A DNA stretch of 64,000 nucleotides from JAQBVV01 sp965249205. Its GTDB lineage: Bacteria > Acidobacteriota > Vicinamibacteria > Vicinamibacterales > UBA2999. The first letter of the stretch is position 1, and every line of letters begins with the position of its first letter. The notes under the pieces are model-generated. The model saw nothing but the letters and a program-made list of their open reading frames with translations. It did not search any database and had not been told where the DNA came from. The DNA is taken from assembly GCA_965249205.1 (NCBI GenBank), contig CBDFLL010000004.1, forward strand, positions 956,242 to 1,020,241, given 5' to 3'. The position numbers were made by a program, and so were the translations under genes. Positions 1 through 8,158 of the stretch are shown in pieces.

Positions 1-447
1 GTCGAACGACAGTGGATGCAATCTCAGATGGGCCCATGCGGGTGCAGCGCCCGATGCCGCAAGACCGACCGCGCCCCCTCGCGCCGGCTCGGCGGCAAGC
101 AGGCGAAGCGCCTCGGCAATCTCGTCGCCGAGCACGCCCCGCCGAACACTGACCGCGCCAAGATGATGCGCGTGCAGCGCTTCGGCCATCCGCCGGAGGA
201 CCGGGTGATCGGGATCCGTCGCGACACCTTCGATGATGAGCTGCCTGCGCGCGACACCAAACGCGATCGACGGACGGTCTTCGAGCAGGCGATCCAGGCG
301 CGCCACGATCGATTCCACGGCCGGGGCAAGCGACGGGTGGCCGCTCGGGTACATCGAGTGCCGATGGAGAGCAACCGAGAGATCGACCAGAAATTGGCTC
401 AGCTCCAGCGAGAGGACGGGACGGCCGAGTTCCTCCGTATCCGACAC
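1..447 (-). CDS. Hypothetical protein, N-terminal part, runs off the left edge
   Basis: The minus strand is open from a GTG at 447-445 to the window edge, with a stop just upstream (456-454). The translation begins MSDTEELGRPVLSLELSQFL and continues VALHRHSMYPSGHPSLAPAV, a helical amphipathic pattern with good codon character. The overlapping ATG-started ORFs on both strands give Arg/Ser-rich shadow translations. The pattern (a helix, HxxYPxxHP, a long helix, then an ELLIEG-like strand) resembles the N-terminal domain of HEAT-repeat or HD-type acidobacterial proteins, but I do not recognise a named family. There is no signal peptide. No strong ribosome site precedes the GTG, so the start is tentative. 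Confidence 0.55.
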   Translation of the reverse strand, partial: MSDTEELGRPVLSLELSQFLVDLSVALHRHSMYPSGHPSLAPAVESIVARLDRLLEDRPSIAFGVARRQLIIEGVATDPDHPVLRRMAEALHAHHLGAVSVRRGVLGDEIAEALRLLAAEPARGGAVGLAASGAAPAWAHLRLHPLSFD

Positions 448-628
448 GACACGTCAGGGTAGGCCGGTCTTGAGCGGAAGGGCAAGTCCGCCGGCCACGG
501 TATGGAGTCCGTACTCGAGCACGATCCCGACGTCTGCTCGCCCTCCGACAAGCCGCAGACCCGCTCGACGGACGAACAGGTGTGCATGCCGCCGGGCCGC
601 GCGCCTGCGCAGGAAGGTGTGAGAGAAG

Positions 629-654
629 TGGTACCGGTACGGGGATTCGAACCC
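629..654. repeat. 26-bp direct repeat of the tRNA-Glu 3' end (att-like)
   Basis: The 26 bases at 629-654 are identical to 5753-5778, the 3' end of the intact tRNA-Glu gene (CCA, acceptor strand and half of the T arm). The match stops abruptly on both sides. No tRNA body accompanies this copy; next to it is a short palindrome, CTGTGTCACAG at 664-674. A lone tRNA 3' tail at a distance from the intact gene is the usual footprint of tyrosine-recombinase integration. The rest of 448-764 holds no gene that I can support. Confidence 0.8.
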
Positions 655-764
655 TTGCGTAACCCTGTGTCACAGCGGGGTTGAACTTCTCGGGCGTGGT
701 ACGGCTCGCCTCCTGAGTCGGTCGGTCAGTCCGTCGGCACCAGCCGTCGCAGTTCCTGCCCGGC

Positions 765-1886
765 TCAGACCCGCCTCACCGTCGTGGTCGCAGCAAGGAC
801 GAAGTCGGTCTCAAGCATCACGAAGTCGCACACACGGGCCTGTTTCTTGGGAAGTCGCGATGTAGCGATTTGACCCATGGATCGATCGACGAGGCGCGTG
901 GCTTCCTGGAGATCCACCATCGCAAGAGCCCGTTCCCCCCTGGCTGCCGCCAGCGCCTTGGCAGTCCAAACCACCATCGGGTAGCACAGCAGGAACTTGG
1001 GGACCGCTTCGGTGAAGGGGAGACTGACCGCGCCAGCGAGCAGAAAGCGCTGCCCCGTGACCTTCGCGAGCAGGAAGCGTTCGAGCAGTTCCGCAGCTTG
1101 GGCGGAATCCACGAAGCTGGACGAGATCTCGAGCACCCGCTCAAACGTCACCGGGAGCTCCTTGTTGTCCGCCCAAGGGGACGAAGCTTTTTCTCGAAAG
1201 GCCAGCCCCGCCCGTACTCTCTGCCGCGCGAGCTTGTCCCGCTCCGCCGTGGCAAGAGCGTCCATGTTGGCCGGAGGTGGGTTCAGGGCCAGGTAGAGCC
1301 ATTGATGGAAGATGGCTTCCTGCGTTTTGTCCATCTCCTCCCCTCGCCAGTCCTCAACCTTCCCCTGGCGGAGTCCCTTGGCTATCCCATCCCGCAGCAT
1401 GGCCGCAGCAGGCCCGTCGGGGCTTCCAGTCGTTGCGAGGGCGTTGAATTGAAGGCAACGGCGGAGCCTTTGCGGGAGCTCGAGGCTCCGATCCGCGAGG
1501 AAGCTCTCCAGGAAGGACTGATAGGTCTGCGCCAGTTCTCCCGCGAGTTTCGCCTTCGGAGTGAGGCGGTAGGGCAGCTGCTCGGACACGGCGCCACCGT
1601 CCACCAGCTCAGTCCAATCTGCTTCATGGTCCTTTAGACTTCGGCCCTGCCCGCGGCTGACCGCCCGGCAAGAGAACGCGCAGTCGACGGCCACGGAGTC
1701 GCCGAGTCGATGGAAGGAGAAGGGATAGAGCCGGCAAGCGGACGGCTTGTTCCCGGCGCCGAAGTGCCGGTGAATCAGGCAAAGACCATCCTCACCCCCA
1801 CGATGGGGCAAGCCGGGCCTGGCCGTCGGCTGCCACGAGAGGAAGACGGCTCCTGCACCTATCTGCTTACAACTCACCCTTCCCAC
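765..1886 (-). CDS. YkgJ/FliB-like cysteine-cluster protein
   Basis: 373 aa from a GTG at 1886 with a strong AGGAGGTGAG site 12 nt upstream; the start lies 11 bp after the stop of the DUF3891 gene, so the two form an operon. Residues about 30-75 carry the family signature: a DGLCLIHRHFG segment followed by KPSACRLYPFSF, as in YkgJ zinc/iron-cluster proteins and flagellin lysine N-methylase (FliB) relatives. The usual N-terminal CxxCxxCC block is not visible; only one Cys lies before the DGxC segment, so the N terminus appears shortened or diverged. The remaining 300 residues are helical and unrecognised. Metal binding is a family inference; the substrate is unknown. Confidence 0.65.
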   Translation of the reverse strand: MGRVSCKQIGAGAVFLSWQPTARPGLPHRGGEDGLCLIHRHFGAGNKPSACRLYPFSFHRLGDSVAVDCAFSCRAVSRGQGRSLKDHEADWTELVDGGAVSEQLPYRLTPKAKLAGELAQTYQSFLESFLADRSLELPQRLRRCLQFNALATTGSPDGPAAAMLRDGIAKGLRQGKVEDWRGEEMDKTQEAIFHQWLYLALNPPPANMDALATAERDKLARQRVRAGLAFREKASSPWADNKELPVTFERVLEISSSFVDSAQAAELLERFLLAKVTGQRFLLAGAVSLPFTEAVPKFLLCYPMVVWTAKALAAARGERALAMVDLQEATRLVDRSMGQIATSRLPKKQARVCDFVMLETDFVLAATTTVRRV

Positions 1887-1896
1887 TAAGTCCAGC

Positions 1897-2787
1897 TCAC
1901 CTCCTGGACTGCTTCCGCGAAAATGTGAACTCCTTCAGAATCCAGGGTGCCTGTCGCCACCACGCATGCGGCTCGACCACCCGCGCGGGGACCGAAACCG
2001 TCAATGGTGCTTCGTTGAATGGGTACGGGTCGATCATGATCCGGCCGTCGCCCAGCGGCTTGATCTCGACGGACACACGCTCCTCCCAGCTTCCACGCGG
2101 CACCTCGTGAAACACGACGTTGTCCTCCCCGAGTCCCTTCGCTTCGCCCTTCACCGGCGCAATGGCGGCCGAGCACAGCGCCAACGAGAGCGCGTCGAGA
2201 GTCTGGAGCAGTCGCGCGTGGGGGTTCCGCTGCTCTGGCTCGAGCGCTGCCTGCCAGAACTGGTCCTCCTCAAGCCGACAGCGGAACGCCTCCTGTAGCT
2301 CCTTCACGTCGGCCAGGAACCGCCGCGCCTCCTGTTCCAGCTCCTTCGGATAGATCGCCCGGCTGAACTGCAGGATATGCGTGAACTCCGGCGGAGAATC
2401 AGGATTGAACTGCGCGGCGTAGAGCCTATGCGCGTGATCGCCGATGAGCAGGCTCGCGTAAGGATGCCGTTGGGCCAGCCGGGGAACGCCCAGCCGCCAG
2501 CGCTCCATGCCAGCCACTGGGTTTTTCAACACCTCGCCTAAACCCAGGGGCAGTCCGTCTTCGTGGGACAACGGAGGGTCTGCCTCCCACTCCCACCAGC
2601 CGTTATCGTGTTCGGCCACTGCCAGCACGACCTCCCGCCGCAGGCGCTCCGGGTCCGCCGACGTCGTGAAATGACCCGGGACGGCGAACTCCTCGTTACC
2701 CCAATGAGCTGCCATCTTCCCGGCCAGCTCTGCGTGCGCCGGTTGGGTGATCAGCCACACCCGCGCGCCGCGTTTCGTTTTCAGCAT
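1897..2787 (-). CDS. DUF3891 family protein
   Basis: 296 aa starting MLKTKRGARVWLITQPAHAE. The reading frame is open for another 195 codons upstream, but that part has no protein character; the start at 2787 opens the conserved domain. The motifs are a QxxHAELAGxMAxHWGN segment, EHDNGWWEWE and DHAHRLYA, the His/Asp-rich pattern of DUF3891, an HD-phosphohydrolase-like fold of unknown function. It is cytoplasmic, with no signal peptide. It is first in a two-gene unit with the YkgJ-like gene, inside the tRNA-Glu-bounded segment. A biochemical role cannot be assigned. Confidence 0.75.
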   Translation of the reverse strand: MLKTKRGARVWLITQPAHAELAGKMAAHWGNEEFAVPGHFTTSADPERLRREVVLAVAEHDNGWWEWEADPPLSHEDGLPLGLGEVLKNPVAGMERWRLGVPRLAQRHPYASLLIGDHAHRLYAAQFNPDSPPEFTHILQFSRAIYPKELEQEARRFLADVKELQEAFRCRLEEDQFWQAALEPEQRNPHARLLQTLDALSLALCSAAIAPVKGEAKGLGEDNVVFHEVPRGSWEERVSVEIKPLGDGRIMIDPYPFNEAPLTVSVPARVVEPHAWWRQAPWILKEFTFSRKQSRR

Positions 2788-3229
2788 CGTCGCCCTTTCA
2801 CTGTGCCGGGGGTCAGGGCCATCGGAGTTGGGCCTGATTATAGGAGGAATCGCGGAGGGAATTGAGCGTCCCTCAAGGGGTCCGCTAATGCATGGATGGC
2901 GCTCAGAAGGCCGCGATACAAGAGCTTGAGGAGTCGGGATATCTCCCCAAGATCCGTGCGTTCGCGTTGGCGCGCTGCGTTCCGTTCTTCTGGAGCACGT
3001 AGGAGCGCAATAAGCCGCCTTGCATCCTGCACGTAGTAAGCTCAGCGAAGGGCTTCCTGCACGAGGGCGAATCTTCCGGGGACGATGGCCTCCGGAGGCC
3101 GCTCGCCGCACGTTGCGACGACCCGAGTTGCCGTGAGTAGGATGGCCGCTTCCCGGCCTGATGCGCTCAGGCAACCATAGGTGGTACGTCACACTGAAAT
3201 CGCCGGATTCATCGAATGAGGGTTTTCGC
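2788..3229. other. Intergenic region between divergent genes
   Basis: 442 bp separating the minus-strand DUF3891 gene and the plus-strand amidase; promoters for both should lie here. A 36-codon ORF on the plus strand (2892-3002, MDGAQKAAIQELEESGYLPK) has a plausible helical sequence, but no partner or recognised homologue; it may be a gene scrap. No RNA gene or repeat was seen. Confidence 0.4.
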
Positions 3230-5251
3230 ATGACGAAGAGTCGATCGAATCGAATTGGTGTGGGTGCGCTGGGTTGCAGGCTGGCCAGAGCGTGTGGCAT
3301 CTGCCTGCTGCTGGTGTCCGCGCCGGGCGAGGCCTTCGGCCAGACGCCGTTCAGGATTGAGGAAGCGACCATTGAGGGTATTCAGAATGCGATCCGCAAC
3401 GGGACGCTGACGTCGACGCAGGTCGTCAATCTCTACCTGGCGCGCATCAAGGCCTACAACGGCGTGTGCGTTGATTACGCCTCCGACGGGCCGGAGGCGC
3501 ACCTGGGCACGTTCACGCCGATCAAGAACGCCGGGAAGATCGGTTACGCGCTGTTGACGTTGAACCTGCGGCCGGCGCAGCGGAAGGCCTGGGGCTTCGA
3601 CGACCGGAGAGCGCGCAGCCTGACGGACACGGCCGACAACGATCCGGCCATGCCCGATGCGCTGGAGGTGGCTGCGCAGCAGGACGCGCACTTCAAGAAG
3701 ACTGGCCAGCTCGTCGGACCGTTGCATGGCATGGTGCTCGCCGTTAAGGACCAGTACGACACCTTCGACATGCGGACCACGTCCGGGATGGATGCCGCCT
3801 ACGCCAACGATCGTCCGCCCGACGACGCGACGTTCATCAAGCGTCTCCGGGAGGCGGGGGCGATCATTCTGGCGAAGGCCAACCAGGGCGAGATGGCGAC
3901 CGCGATGAACCGCAGCTCGTTTGGCGGGGTCATGTGTAATCCGTACGATACGACCCGAAACCCGGGTCACTCCAGCGGTGGATCGGGCAGCGCTGTGGCC
4001 GCGAATCTCGTCACCTGCGCCATTGGAGAGGATACCGGCGGGTCGATTCTGCACCCCTCGCGCAATAACATGGTGCCGGCCATCGTGCCGACGCAGGAGC
4101 TGGTGAGCCGCGACGGCATGATTGGCGCCGGGATGGTGACGCGCGTCGGGCCGTTGTGCCGCACGGTCGAGGACGTGGCCCGTGTGCTCCAGATCATCGC
4201 TGGGTACGACCCGAAAGATGAAATGACGGCGTATACGGTCGGCCGGATGCCGGCGCAGCCGTATCAGGCCTACGCGACGGAAACGAAGCTGAACGGGGTC
4301 CGCATCGGGGTGGTGCAGGAGTACATGAACAAGGAGCTGTTCAACCAGGCGGACGTGGAAAGCATCGATATCGCGGAGAAGGCCATCGAGGATCTCCGCC
4401 GGCTCGGCGCCACGATCGTGGACCCGGGGCCGGGCGGTGCGCTCTTCCAGAGCTGCGTGAACCAGTACGGCCCCCTGTATCGCAGCGCGATGTTCATCGG
4501 CCAGTTCCCGGAGCTCTTCCCGGTGGCGGGCGGCAAGCCCACGGGGGACCACATCGAGGCGCTCGTCGCCCTGTGGTTCAACCCCGATCGGGTGCCGGAT
4601 AGCCTGTCGATCCGCGGGCTGGGGGGCGTCAGGACGGAAGGGCAAAACAAGTACATGTTGAACCGCTACCTTCGGGAGCGGGGCGATGCGAACATCAAGA
4701 CCGTCGAGGATCTGGCGAACAAGTCGACGTTCTTTACCGACATCCGCGAGGATACGGGATATAACGATCGCAAGGAAATTCTCCTCGAGACGACAGCCGA
4801 CCAGACCCTTGACATGGTGAACTTCTTCGCCGATCGCTACGCCTATCAGACGATCGTCCTGCAGTGCATGGCGCAGCAGAATCTGGACGCCCTCGTGTCG
4901 CCAGCGGGCAACATTCCGGCGTACATCCTGGGGGAGCCGCGCGAGCCGAACCTCAACGGTCGCGGGAATTCGGTCTGGCCGATTCTGGGGCAGAAGGGGT
5001 TTCCGATGATGAACGTGCCGTCCGGCTTCACGGAGAACGTGTGGGATCGCGTCCGTGACGCGTCCGCGCCGGGCGGGACGCGGCTGGTGGATCCGGTGCC
5101 GGCCAGGATTCCGGTCGCCGTGACGTTCTACGCCCGCCCGTTCGACGAGCCGGTGCTATTCCGGATTGCCTCCGCGTACGAGCTGGCCACGAAGCACCGC
5201 GTGCCGCCGGAGGGGTTCGGCCTGGTTCCGATGCCGAGTAACGCGCAGTAG
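3230..5251 (+). CDS. Secreted amidase-signature (AS) family hydrolase
   Basis: 673 aa, longer than most AS enzymes (about 450-550). The start at 3230 is chosen because it opens a classical signal peptide (LARACGICLLLVSAPGEAFG, cleaved near the following Gln); the 23 codons upstream are not protein-like. The catalytic Ser-cisSer-Lys triad is visible: Lys near residue 171 in LAVKDQYDT, the Gly/Ser-rich loop GHSSGGSGSA near 248, and GEDTGGSI near 270 with the nucleophilic Ser. It probably hydrolyses an amide bond in the periplasm or outside the cell; the substrate is unknown. It lies inside the tRNA-Glu-bounded segment. Long antisense ORFs over it are shadows. Confidence 0.88.
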   Translation: MTKSRSNRIGVGALGCRLARACGICLLLVSAPGEAFGQTPFRIEEATIEGIQNAIRNGTLTSTQVVNLYLARIKAYNGVCVDYASDGPEAHLGTFTPIKNAGKIGYALLTLNLRPAQRKAWGFDDRRARSLTDTADNDPAMPDALEVAAQQDAHFKKTGQLVGPLHGMVLAVKDQYDTFDMRTTSGMDAAYANDRPPDDATFIKRLREAGAIILAKANQGEMATAMNRSSFGGVMCNPYDTTRNPGHSSGGSGSAVAANLVTCAIGEDTGGSILHPSRNNMVPAIVPTQELVSRDGMIGAGMVTRVGPLCRTVEDVARVLQIIAGYDPKDEMTAYTVGRMPAQPYQAYATETKLNGVRIGVVQEYMNKELFNQADVESIDIAEKAIEDLRRLGATIVDPGPGGALFQSCVNQYGPLYRSAMFIGQFPELFPVAGGKPTGDHIEALVALWFNPDRVPDSLSIRGLGGVRTEGQNKYMLNRYLRERGDANIKTVEDLANKSTFFTDIREDTGYNDRKEILLETTADQTLDMVNFFADRYAYQTIVLQCMAQQNLDALVSPAGNIPAYILGEPREPNLNGRGNSVWPILGQKGFPMMNVPSGFTENVWDRVRDASAPGGTRLVDPVPARIPVAVTFYARPFDEPVLFRIASAYELATKHRVPPEGFGLVPMPSNAQ

Positions 5252-5344
5252 GAAGATAGAGGCGAGCATGCGGGCGCGGGAGCGACCTCGCGTCGCCCGG
5301 TGCTCGCGTGCCCAGATCGAATGTCCGTTGCCTCGAGGATGGTC

Positions 5345-5665
5345 ATGCCTACCAAGTCGCGTGCGAAGACTACCATTGAAGGTCCAGTATCGATTCTCGT
5401 GCTCAAGCGTCCTCCGACACGTCCTGGCGAGATGTTGCTCGAGGAGTTCCTGAAGCCGGCCCGCCTGACGCAGGTTGACGCCGCGCGCCAGATGAGAATT
5501 CCACTCAATCGGCTCAACGAGATCGTTCGGGGCAAGCGCGGCGTGACCGCCGACACGGCCATCCGCCTGGCGCGCCTCCTCGACACGTCCGCGGAACTCT
5601 GGCTGGGACTACAGAATGATTGGGACTTGTGGCACGCCGCGCAAACGCTTCGCAGGGCGGGCTGA
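5345..5665 (+). CDS. higA: HigA-family antitoxin / addiction-module transcription regulator
   Basis: 106 aa from the ATG at 5345, preceded by GAGGA 8 nt upstream; earlier in-frame starts lack a site. Residues 20-95 match HigA/VapI: PPTRPGEMLLEEFLKPARLT, then an Xre-type helix-turn-helix (QVDAARQMRIPLNRLNEIVR) and the family ending SAELWLGLQNDWDLWHA. HigA binds its toxin HigB and represses the operon. No HigB-like ORF lies in the 93 bp upstream or just downstream, so this antitoxin is orphaned or regulates something else. Its position next to the tRNA-Glu att-like site fits a mobile cargo role. Confidence 0.85.
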   Translation: MPTKSRAKTTIEGPVSILVLKRPPTRPGEMLLEEFLKPARLTQVDAARQMRIPLNRLNEIVRGKRGVTADTAIRLARLLDTSAELWLGLQNDWDLWHAAQTLRRAG

Positions 5666-5752
5666 GGCCTTCCTCGCTGAGAAGATTGAGCGCGGAACCG
5701 GGTCCTGGAGGAAACAGCTGCGCGGACTGGGAGAGGCAGTTGATAAAGTTTT

Positions 5753-5827
5753 TGGTACCGGTACGGGGATTCGAACCCCGGTCCCGTGGCTGAGAACCAC
5801 GTGTCCTAACCCCTAGACGATACCGGC
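5753..5827 (-). tRNA. tRNA-Glu(CTC)
   Basis: 75-nt cloverleaf on the minus strand: acceptor GCCGGTA pairing with TACCGGT (first pair G-U), D arm GTCTAGGGGTTAGGAC, anticodon stem-loop CGTGG-TTCTCAG-CCACG giving anticodon CTC, T arm CGGGG-TTCGAAT-CCCCG, and an encoded CCA. Its last 26 bases recur at 629-654. Confidence 0.95.
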
Positions 5828-5974
5828 TCGTTGGGAACGAACCTTGCGATGCTAGCGGATGCGCGCGCTCGGGTAAAGCCCGCGATCCACCCTCGGTTCT
5901 CCGCCATGACTTACGAGCATCCACAAAGCGGGTATGAATTTCGAAGAATCCAGCCCACAATCAGATATCCCTAT

Positions 5975-7354
5975 ATGCGGAAATTCATTGCGGTCGTGAT
6001 GCTTCTGGGTCTTGTGGGCGGCGGCGGGGCCTGGTTCTGGGCCGGCCGAGAGGCAGGCCCGATCATTGAAATCCGACAGCCGGATCGGTTCATTGGTCAG
6101 GTCACATCGCTGGACCTGATGGTCGAGTCGCCGGACGGACAGTTTACCGACGTGCACGTGACGCTGGAACAGGGCGACCGGTCGCTTGATGTGTTTTCCC
6201 TGGCACAGCCGACGCAAGGCGACGTGCGTCAGGAAACCGCCGAACGGATCTACATTGTTCGACCTGTCGGCAAACAGGACGTGCCCGAGCTGCAGCCCGG
6301 CCCGGCGACGATCGTCGTGCGCGCGTCGAGGCCGGTGTTGTACGGACTGCGGGAGGCTGAATCCCGACTGACGCGCGACGTCGAAATCCGGCTCGAACCG
6401 CCGCGCATACAGGTTCTCTCAACGCTCCACTATGTGAACCACGGCGGCGCAGAATTTGTCGTCTATCGCGCCACGCCTGCCGATGTCGACTCCGGGGTCA
6501 GAGTCGGGGACCAGACATATCCCGGCTTCCCCGCATCCGGCGCCGGCATCCCAGGGGACGAGACGATGCGGGTCGCGTTCTTTGCCCTGCTCCACGATCA
6601 GGACCTCAATGCGCCGATCTCGGTGTACGCGCGTGACCCGGCCGGTAACGAAACCAGCACGGCGCTCGTGCATCGCGCGTTTCCCAAACCGTTCGCGCGC
6701 AGCCGGATCGGGATTGACGACCGCTTCGTGCAGCGTGTAGTGCCCGCCATCGCCGCCACGACGCCAAGCATGGCCCTCTCGACGGATCCGACCGATCTGG
6801 TGGACTCGTTCGTGCGCATCAACAGTGACCTCCGGCAGCAGAACGCCGAGACAATTGCCGAATACGCCCAAAACACATCTGCGGAGATGCCGTGGCGGAG
6901 CGCCTTCCAGGCACTGGGCAACGCGTCGGTCGAAGCTGGGTTTGCCGACAACCGCACTTACTTCTATGAGGGTGAGGAGATTGACCGACAAGTGCACCTC
7001 GGCTTCGATCTCGCCGTGACGCAGCGAATCCCCATTCTCGCCGCGCAGGCCGGTGTCGTGCTGCGCGCGGCCGATCTCGGCATCTACGGCAACTCCGTGA
7101 TCGTGGATCACGGCCTGGGCGTGCAGTCGCTCTACGCCCATCTCTCCTCTTTTGACGTCAACGTGGGAGATCGCGTGGAACAAGGGCAGGCACTCGGGCG
7201 AAGCGGGATGACCGGGCTCGCGGGCGGAGACCACTTGCACTTCACCATGCTCGTCAACGGCAACCCGGTGAATCCCGTGGAGTGGTGGGACCCGAAGTGG
7301 ATGCAGGACCGCGTCCTACGGAAGATCGCTGAATCGGGCGGGAGCGGCATGTGA
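5975..7354 (+). CDS. M23 family (LytM-type) metallopeptidase, membrane anchored
   Basis: 459 aa. The start at 5975 opens a single N-terminal hydrophobic helix (FIAVVMLLGLVGGGGAWFWA); the preceding in-frame codons overlap the tRNA promoter region. Residues 30-310 form a beta-rich periplasmic region. The C-terminal peptidase domain has VHLGFDLA (Zn ligands His and Asp), YAHLSS and DHLHF (the catalytic and third Zn His). Such enzymes cut peptidoglycan peptide cross-links or act as regulators of amidases; all key residues are present, so it is probably active. It ends just before the cupredoxin-like lipoprotein gene and may share its transcript. Confidence 0.88.
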   Translation: MRKFIAVVMLLGLVGGGGAWFWAGREAGPIIEIRQPDRFIGQVTSLDLMVESPDGQFTDVHVTLEQGDRSLDVFSLAQPTQGDVRQETAERIYIVRPVGKQDVPELQPGPATIVVRASRPVLYGLREAESRLTRDVEIRLEPPRIQVLSTLHYVNHGGAEFVVYRATPADVDSGVRVGDQTYPGFPASGAGIPGDETMRVAFFALLHDQDLNAPISVYARDPAGNETSTALVHRAFPKPFARSRIGIDDRFVQRVVPAIAATTPSMALSTDPTDLVDSFVRINSDLRQQNAETIAEYAQNTSAEMPWRSAFQALGNASVEAGFADNRTYFYEGEEIDRQVHLGFDLAVTQRIPILAAQAGVVLRAADLGIYGNSVIVDHGLGVQSLYAHLSSFDVNVGDRVEQGQALGRSGMTGLAGGDHLHFTMLVNGNPVNPVEWWDPKWMQDRVLRKIAESGGSGM

Positions 7355-7380
7355 TAATCGAGGTTTTGGAGGCGAGACGA

Positions 7381-8145
7381 ATGACGCGACGGCTGCAGGC
7401 TGGATTGATGGTTGTGACGCTGGGCGTGGGTGCTGTGGCCTGTGGCGGCGGATCGTCAGACGCCGGCTCGGAACCGCCGGCGCCGCTCGTGAGCCCTGTC
7501 GACGCCGCGACCGCGGGCAACATCGTGGGTCGGATCGCCTTTGAAGGCCCACCGCCGCAGGCGGGTGTCGTGCGCATGGACTCCGATCCCAACTGCGTCC
7601 AACCGGGCGCCACGGTCACCGACGAGGCCGTTGTCGTCGCCGACGACGGCGCGGTGCAGAACGTGTTCGTATACGTGAAGGACGGCCTGGGCGACCTGCG
7701 GTTTCCCATACCATCGACGCCGATCGTGCTCGACCAGGAGGACTGCCGCTACGTGCCCCACGTGCTTGGCGCGCAGGTAGGCCAGAGCGTTGACATCGTC
7801 AACAGCGATCCGACGCTGCACAACGTGCACGCCGTGCCTACGACGAACCAGGAATTTAACACCGGCCAGCCGCTCCCCGGCATGATACACACGCATCAGT
7901 TCACGACGACAGAAGTGATGGTGCCGTTCAAATGCGACGTGCACCCTTGGATGGAGGCGTACATCGGCGTCGTCAATCATCCGTTCTTCGCCGTGACCGG
8001 AGCCGACGGCTCTTTCAGCCTTGAGGGGCTACCACCTGGTAGCTACACGATCGAGGCCTGGCACGAAACGCTGGGCGCACAGACCCAGACCGTCACGATC
8101 GGCGAGCAGGAAACCGGAGACATCACGTTTTCGTTCCAGGCGTAG
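7381..8145 (+). CDS. Lipoprotein with cupredoxin-like and carboxypeptidase-regulatory domains
   Basis: 254 aa, starting MTRRLQAG after GGAGGCGAGACGA. The lipobox GAVAC gives a lipid-anchored Cys near residue 22. Residues about 50-205 resemble methylamine-utilisation/plastocyanin-like proteins: a strand pattern ending LHNVHA and KCDVHPWM, with His, Cys and His candidates for a type 1 copper site. The final 60 residues (GADGSFSLEGLPPGSYTIEA) are a carboxypeptidase-regulatory-like beta sandwich. Position directly upstream of ctaA and ctaB suggests a role in copper delivery or electron transfer near cytochrome oxidase; this is inferred from context only. Confidence 0.75.
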   Translation: MTRRLQAGLMVVTLGVGAVACGGGSSDAGSEPPAPLVSPVDAATAGNIVGRIAFEGPPPQAGVVRMDSDPNCVQPGATVTDEAVVVADDGAVQNVFVYVKDGLGDLRFPIPSTPIVLDQEDCRYVPHVLGAQVGQSVDIVNSDPTLHNVHAVPTTNQEFNTGQPLPGMIHTHQFTTTEVMVPFKCDVHPWMEAYIGVVNHPFFAVTGADGSFSLEGLPPGSYTIEAWHETLGAQTQTVTIGEQETGDITFSFQA

Positions 8146-8158
8146 CGGGATCGCGGGA

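Larger units (their letters stand above)
629..5778. mobile_element. Putative integrated island at tRNA-Glu, about 5.1 kb
   Basis: The segment is bounded by the 26-bp tRNA-Glu tail repeats. The geometry fits integration into the tRNA 3' end: the intact minus-strand tRNA lies on the right with its 3' end facing the segment, and the orphan tail sits at the far left. The cargo is a YkgJ-like cysteine protein, DUF3891, a secreted amidase and a HigA-type antitoxin without its toxin. No integrase gene is seen, so if it was mobile it is now a remnant or was mobilised in trans. The boundary is seen directly; mobility is inferred. Confidence 0.55.

Noticed and set aside
24..374. ATG-started minus-strand ORF at the left edge
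   Set aside because: Arg/Ser-rich; the neighbouring minus frame from the GTG at 447 gives far better protein sequence.
3209..4645. 478-codon minus-strand ORF opposite the amidase
   Set aside because: Arg/His/Leu-rich shadow of the GC-rich amidase codons; no motif, and the plus-strand gene has a full catalytic triad.
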